DNA of 64,000 bases from contig NZ_WIXJ01000001.1 in the NCBI RefSeq assembly GCF_009617575.1, positions 62,001-126,000 of the forward strand, in the 5' to 3' direction. Position numbers and translations under genes: made by a program. Below the pieces are notes generated by a model, which worked only from the letters and a program-made list of their open reading frames with translations, ran no database searches and was not told the DNA's origin. Source of the stretch: Rhodocyclus gracilis. GTDB lineage: Bacteria; Pseudomonadota; Gammaproteobacteria; Burkholderiales; Rhodocyclaceae. Shown here piece after piece: positions 60,114-64,000 of the stretch; the first letter of the stretch is position 1, and every line of letters begins with the position of its first letter.

Positions 60114-61343
60114 ATGTACCCCACGAAACTCCCGCTGCTGCTGCTCTCCCTGACGCTCCTTGCCGCCTGCGGCAAGGAGGAGCCCAAGGTGGTCGCCCAG
60201 GCCCCGGCCGACCCCATGCTCGTCATCGCTCCGGCCGCGCTGCTGCCGCAGTTGAAGATCGGCGAAGTCGTCACCGCCCCGGTCACGGAAAACGTCCGCG
60301 TCGCCGGCAAGATCGACTTCGACGAGCAACGTCTGGCACGCATCGGCGCCACCGTCACCGGCCGTGTCAGCGAACTGATCGCCGTTCCCGGACAATCGGT
60401 GCGCGCCGGCGAACCGCTGGCCATGCTCAACAGCACCGAACTGGGCGCCGCGCAGCTCGCTTACCTGAAAGCGCGGGCACAGGCCGATCTGGCCAGCAGC
60501 GCCGCCGAACGCGCGCGGTCGCTGTATCAAGGCGACGTCATCGGCAGCGCCGAACTGCAACGTCGTGAGAGCGAACAGTCCATCGCCGCCGCCGAGCGAC
60601 GCGCCGCCAGCGACCAGTTACGCGTGCTGGGGCTGCCCGCCGCCGCCATCCGCCGTCTCGATGCCGAAGGCGCCATCAACTCGCTAAGCCCCGTCGTCTC
60701 CTCGCTCGCCGGCGTGGTCGTCGATCGCCGCGTGACGCAAGGGCAAGTCGTCGGCCCGACCGATACCCTCTTCACCGTCGCCGACCTCTCGCGCGTCTGG
60801 GCCGTCGCGCAAGTCCCCGAAGAACAGGCGAGCAAGGTCAAGCCGGGCCAATCGGTCAGCATCGAAGTCGCCGCACTCGATGGCGAGCAGATCACCGGCC
60901 GCCTGATTCACGTCGGCGAAACGGTCAATCCGGAAACGCGCACGGTGCTCGTGCGTACCGAACTCGACAACCGCGAACACCGCCTCAAACCCTCCATGCT
61001 GGCCACCATGCTGATCGCCGGCAAGGCCGTCGAACGCCCGGTCGTCCCCGCCGCCGCCGTCGTGCGCGAGAACGATGCCGACCACGTCTTCGTCGTCGTT
61101 GGCAACGCGCCGGCGCAAAACAAATCCGCCGATAGCGCGACGCCGACAGCCAAATCCGCCGACGGCACGGCGGCTGAAGCCCCCGTGCTCAACCAGTTCC
61201 GCCTGACGCGCGTCGAGCTCGGGCCGGAATCCGGTGGCCAGCGTGCCGTACTCTCGGGCGTCAAGCCCGGCGAGCGCATCGTCGTCGACGGTGCCTTCCA
61301 CCTCAATAACGAGCGCAAGCGCAAGGAGCTGGAAGGCTCATGA
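60114..61343 (+). CDS. RND efflux periplasmic adaptor (CzcB-type)
   Basis: A 409-residue membrane-fusion lipoprotein. The signal ends in the lipobox LTLLAAC (Cys19). It has a barrel-sandwich/lipoyl half GATVTGRVSELIAVPGQSVRAG, an alpha hairpin (about 105-165), the second lipoyl half VVDRRVTQGQVVGP, and a beta-barrel with RVWAVAQVPEEQASKVKPGQ. The membrane-proximal domain carries a Thr/Ala/Lys-rich insertion (about 340-365). AAGGAAG lies before the ATG. It overlaps the pump gene by ATGA. Confidence 0.93.
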   Translation: MYPTKLPLLLLSLTLLAACGKEEPKVVAQAPADPMLVIAPAALLPQLKIGEVVTAPVTENVRVAGKIDFDEQRLARIGATVTGRVSELIAVPGQSVRAGEPLAMLNSTELGAAQLAYLKARAQADLASSAAERARSLYQGDVIGSAELQRRESEQSIAAAERRAASDQLRVLGLPAAAIRRLDAEGAINSLSPVVSSLAGVVVDRRVTQGQVVGPTDTLFTVADLSRVWAVAQVPEEQASKVKPGQSVSIEVAALDGEQITGRLIHVGETVNPETRTVLVRTELDNREHRLKPSMLATMLIAGKAVERPVVPAAAVVRENDADHVFVVVGNAPAQNKSADSATPTAKSADGTAAEAPVLNQFRLTRVELGPESGGQRAVLSGVKPGERIVVDGAFHLNNERKRKELEGS

Positions 61344-64000
61344 TCGAATCGCTCATCCGCGCGGCGCTCAAGCAGCGCCTGATTGTCATCGTCCTGGCGG
61401 CAGCGTTGCTCGTCTTCGGCGTCGACGCCGCCCGTCGTCTCTCGGTCGACGCCTTCCCTGACGTCACCAACGTCCAGGTGCAAATCGCCACCGAAGCCTC
61501 CGGCCGCTCGCCAGAGGAAGTCGAGCGTTTCATCACGGCACCGCTGGAAATCGCCATGACCGGCCTGCCCGGCCTGACCGAGATGCGCTCGCTGAACAAG
61601 CCCGGCCTGTCGCTGATCACGCTGGTGTTTACCGACGACACCAAGGTCTATTTCGCGCGCCAGTTGGTGATGGAACGCCTGCTCGAAGTCGGCAGCCGCA
61701 TGCCGGAGGGCATCACGCCCGTACTCGGCCCGGTATCGACCGGTCTGGGCGAGGTCTATCAATACACGCTGGACCGCCCCGACGACGGCAATCGCACGCT
61801 CGATCAGGCCGAGCTGATGCAGCGGCGCATCGCGCAGGACTGGGTGGTTCGCCCGCTGCTGCGCTCGATTCCGGGCGTCGCCGAAATCAACTCGCAGGGC
61901 GGCTACGTCAAGCAATATCAGGTACTCGTCAATCCGGACAAGCTGCGCTACTACAAGCTGACCGTGCAGGACGTCTATCAGGCCGTTGGCCGCAACAACG
62001 CCAACTCCGGTGGCGGCGTGCTGCCACACTACGCCGAGCAATACCTGATTCGCGGCGTCGGGCTGGTGAAAGACCTCGACGACATCCGCTCCATCGTCCT
62101 CAAGGAAGTCGGCGGCGTACCGGTCTACGTGCGCGACGTCGCAGACGTCGATTTCGGCCACGACGCGCGTGTCGGTGCGCTGATCAAGAACGGCGTCACC
62201 GAATCGGTCGGCGGCGTCGTCATGATGATGGCCGGCGGCAACGCCAAGGACATCGTCGGCCGCGTCAAGGAACGCGTGCAGGAGATCAACAGCAAGGGAA
62301 TGCTCCCCGGCGGCCTGCAGATCGTGCCCTACTACGACCGCTCCGAACTCGTCGACGCCGCCCTGTGGACGGTGATCAAGGTGCTGATCGAAGGCGTCGT
62401 ACTCGTCGTCATCGTCCTGCTGCTCTTCCTCGGCGACCTGCGCTCGTCGCTGATCGTCGTCGCCACACTGGTGCTGACGCCGCTGCTGACCTTCATCGTC
62501 ATGAACCGCTACGGGCTATCGGCCAACCTGATGTCGCTCGGCGGCATGGCCATCGCCATCGGTCTGATGGTCGACGGATCGGTCGTGGTGGTCGAAAACG
62601 CCTTCGCCCACCTCGGACGGGCACGGGAAAACGGCGCCACCGGCGAAAGCCCGATCCGCATCATCCTGCGCTCGGTGGTCGAAGTGGCGACGCCGGTGAT
62701 CTTCGGCATCGGCATCATCATCCTCGTCTTCCTGCCGCTGATGACGCTGCAAGGCATGGAAGGCAAGATGTTCGCGCCGCTCGCCTACACCATCGCCATT
62801 GCGCTTGGCATGTCGCTGATTCTCTCGCTGACGCTGACGCCGGTGCTCTCATCCTACCTGCTGAAAGGCGGCGCCGAACACGACACCTGGCTGATCGCCA
62901 AGGTAAAGCCCTTCTTCCGCACAATTCTCGCGCGGGCGCTCGACAACGAGAAACGGACGGTCGCCATCGCCATTGCCGCCTTCGTCGGCGCCCTGGCGCT
63001 CTTCCCCTTCCTCGGCACGGCCTTCATTCCGGAAATGAAGGAAGGCTCCATCGTGCCCGGTATTAACCGCGTGCCGAACATCTCGCTCGACGAGTCGATC
63101 AAGATGGAAATGGAAGCCATGCGCCGCGTCATGCAGGTACCGGGCGTCAAATCGGCCTTTTCCAGTGTCGGGCGCGGTGAATCGCCGGCCGACGCGCAAG
63201 GCTCCAACGAGTCGACGCCCATCGTCAGCCTCCTGCCGCGCGACCAGTGGCCGTCCGGCTGGACGCAGGACACCATCGCCGAAGCCATCCGCGAAAAGCT
63301 GTCGACGCTGCCCGGCGTGCAGATCGTCATGGCGCAGCCGATTTCCGACCGCGTCGACGAGATGGTCACCGGCGTGCGTTCGGACGTAGCGATCAAGATC
63401 TTCGGTGACGACCTCGACACGCTTAAGAAAACTGCCGAGGACATCTCGCGCATCGCCCAATCGGTGCAAGGCGCGCAGGATCTCCGGGTCGAGCGCATCA
63501 GCGGCCAGCAATACCTGCAGATCGACATCAACCGGCAAGCCATCGCCCGCCACGGCCTGAACGTCTCCGACGTCAACACCGTGATCGAGACCGCCATCGG
63601 CGGCAAGAGCGCGACGCAGGTTTTCGAAGGCGAACGCCGCTTCAACGCCGTCATCCGTCTGCCGGCGAACTTCCGTAACAACGTCGAGGCGATTGGCGAC
63701 ATCATGGTGCCGGCACCAAATGGCGCGCAGTTGCGCCTGACCGACATCGCCGACATCAGCGTCGCCGACGGCCCCGCGCAAATCTCGCGCGAAACCGCCA
63801 AACGTCGCATCGTGGTGGGCGTGAACGTCAAAGACCGCGACCTCGGTGGTTTCGTCGCCGAGTTGCAGAAGAAAGTCGACGCGCGGGTAAAACTGCCGGA
63901 AGGCTATTACCTCGAATGGGGCGGCCAGTTCCAGAACATGGAGCGCGCCCTGTCGCATCTGGCGATCATCATTCCGATCACCATTGGCGCGATCTTCTTC
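61340..64000 (+). CDS. heavy-metal RND efflux pump (CzcA family), partial at window end
   Basis: The first 887 residues of an inner-membrane proton/cation antiporter of the HME-RND class. The N-terminal helix (about 10-30) is followed by DAFPDVTNVQVQIATEASGRSPEEVERF, typical of CzcA/CusA. The porter domain, the helix group near 345-540 (VDGSVVVVENAFAHL; the family's charged helix IV region) and the second porter half (GVRSDVAIKIFGDDL) follow. The gene continues past 64000; family length is about 1030-1070. Substrate is a divalent metal such as Co/Zn/Cd or Cu/Ag; the deciding residues were not resolvable with confidence. Confidence 0.93.
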   Translation, partial: MIESLIRAALKQRLIVIVLAAALLVFGVDAARRLSVDAFPDVTNVQVQIATEASGRSPEEVERFITAPLEIAMTGLPGLTEMRSLNKPGLSLITLVFTDDTKVYFARQLVMERLLEVGSRMPEGITPVLGPVSTGLGEVYQYTLDRPDDGNRTLDQAELMQRRIAQDWVVRPLLRSIPGVAEINSQGGYVKQYQVLVNPDKLRYYKLTVQDVYQAVGRNNANSGGGVLPHYAEQYLIRGVGLVKDLDDIRSIVLKEVGGVPVYVRDVADVDFGHDARVGALIKNGVTESVGGVVMMMAGGNAKDIVGRVKERVQEINSKGMLPGGLQIVPYYDRSELVDAALWTVIKVLIEGVVLVVIVLLLFLGDLRSSLIVVATLVLTPLLTFIVMNRYGLSANLMSLGGMAIAIGLMVDGSVVVVENAFAHLGRARENGATGESPIRIILRSVVEVATPVIFGIGIIILVFLPLMTLQGMEGKMFAPLAYTIAIALGMSLILSLTLTPVLSSYLLKGGAEHDTWLIAKVKPFFRTILARALDNEKRTVAIAIAAFVGALALFPFLGTAFIPEMKEGSIVPGINRVPNISLDESIKMEMEAMRRVMQVPGVKSAFSSVGRGESPADAQGSNESTPIVSLLPRDQWPSGWTQDTIAEAIREKLSTLPGVQIVMAQPISDRVDEMVTGVRSDVAIKIFGDDLDTLKKTAEDISRIAQSVQGAQDLRVERISGQQYLQIDINRQAIARHGLNVSDVNTVIETAIGGKSATQVFEGERRFNAVIRLPANFRNNVEAIGDIMVPAPNGAQLRLTDIADISVADGPAQISRETAKRRIVVGVNVKDRDLGGFVAELQKKVDARVKLPEGYYLEWGGQFQNMERALSHLAIIIPITIGAIFF

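Noticed and set aside
1-64000. CRISPR arrays, tRNA/rRNA genes, insertion sequences, prophage
   Set aside because: No regularly spaced repeats, no tRNA-like cloverleaf with the TTC-R-A arm, no rRNA blocks, and no transposase or integrase frames were noticed; tRNAscan and ISfinder searches would settle it.

Overview
The window is a GC-rich, densely coded bacterial chromosome segment. Gene content and order point to a Betaproteobacterium, probably Rhodocyclales/Rhodocyclaceae. The clues are surE-pcm-nlpD, the run lpdA-sucB-sucA-gltA-sdhE-sdhB-sdhA-sdhD-sdhC followed by a GntR regulator and mdh, an acetate-type symporter/DUF294/exonuclease cluster beside acs, and several c-di-GMP proteins. This assignment is inferred from content only. 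I saw no tRNA, rRNA, CRISPR array, insertion sequence or prophage.

Layout. 1-2.0 kb (minus): nlpD (cut by the window start), pcm and surE, each overlapping the next. 2.1-9.6 kb (minus): a carboxylate-uptake cluster (cNMP/CBS/DUF294 protein, DEDDh exonuclease, sodium:solute symporter, its DUF4212 partner, a small membrane protein) preceded by acetyl-CoA synthetase. 10.0-15.4 kb (plus): YqhA-like membrane protein, class I fumarase, glutamate racemase, a HI0933-type flavoprotein and an AI-2E-family permease. 15.5-21.9 kb (minus): two large sensory GGDEF-EAL proteins. 22.1-23.7 kb (plus): prfC. 23.9-26.5 kb (minus): the methionine ABC transporter metNIQ. 26.7-38.7 kb (minus): TCA-cycle genes and a GntR regulator. 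38.8-41.5 kb (plus): mdh, a CitE-like lyase and a MazG-like pyrophosphohydrolase. 41.5-43.7 kb (minus): rlmJ and a nitronate-monooxygenase-like protein.

43.7-56.6 kb (plus) is the most interesting part: an apparently iron-regulated heme-acquisition locus in two transcription units, each with a plausible Fur-type operator. Unit 1 encodes a TonB-dependent heme receptor, a giant CobN-like protein with a signal peptide and a C-terminal membrane anchor (resembling HmuS), an ExbB/TolQ-like protein, a DUF2149 protein with an ExbD-like Asp-bearing helix, a stand-alone EAL phosphodiesterase and a DUF2325 protein. Unit 2 encodes TonB, ExbB, ExbD, two small unknown proteins and HemP. No heme ABC importer or heme oxygenase is present. 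The simplest reading is that heme crosses the outer membrane and its iron is removed in the periplasm by the chelatase-like protein, perhaps powered by the dedicated ion-channel pair.

56.7-64 kb: a NhaR-type LysR regulator divergent from htpX, then a CzcCBA-type heavy-metal RND efflux operon whose pump gene runs off the window end.

Many long open frames lie antisense to real genes (for example opposite sucA and the sensory proteins). They are GC-driven shadows and are omitted.
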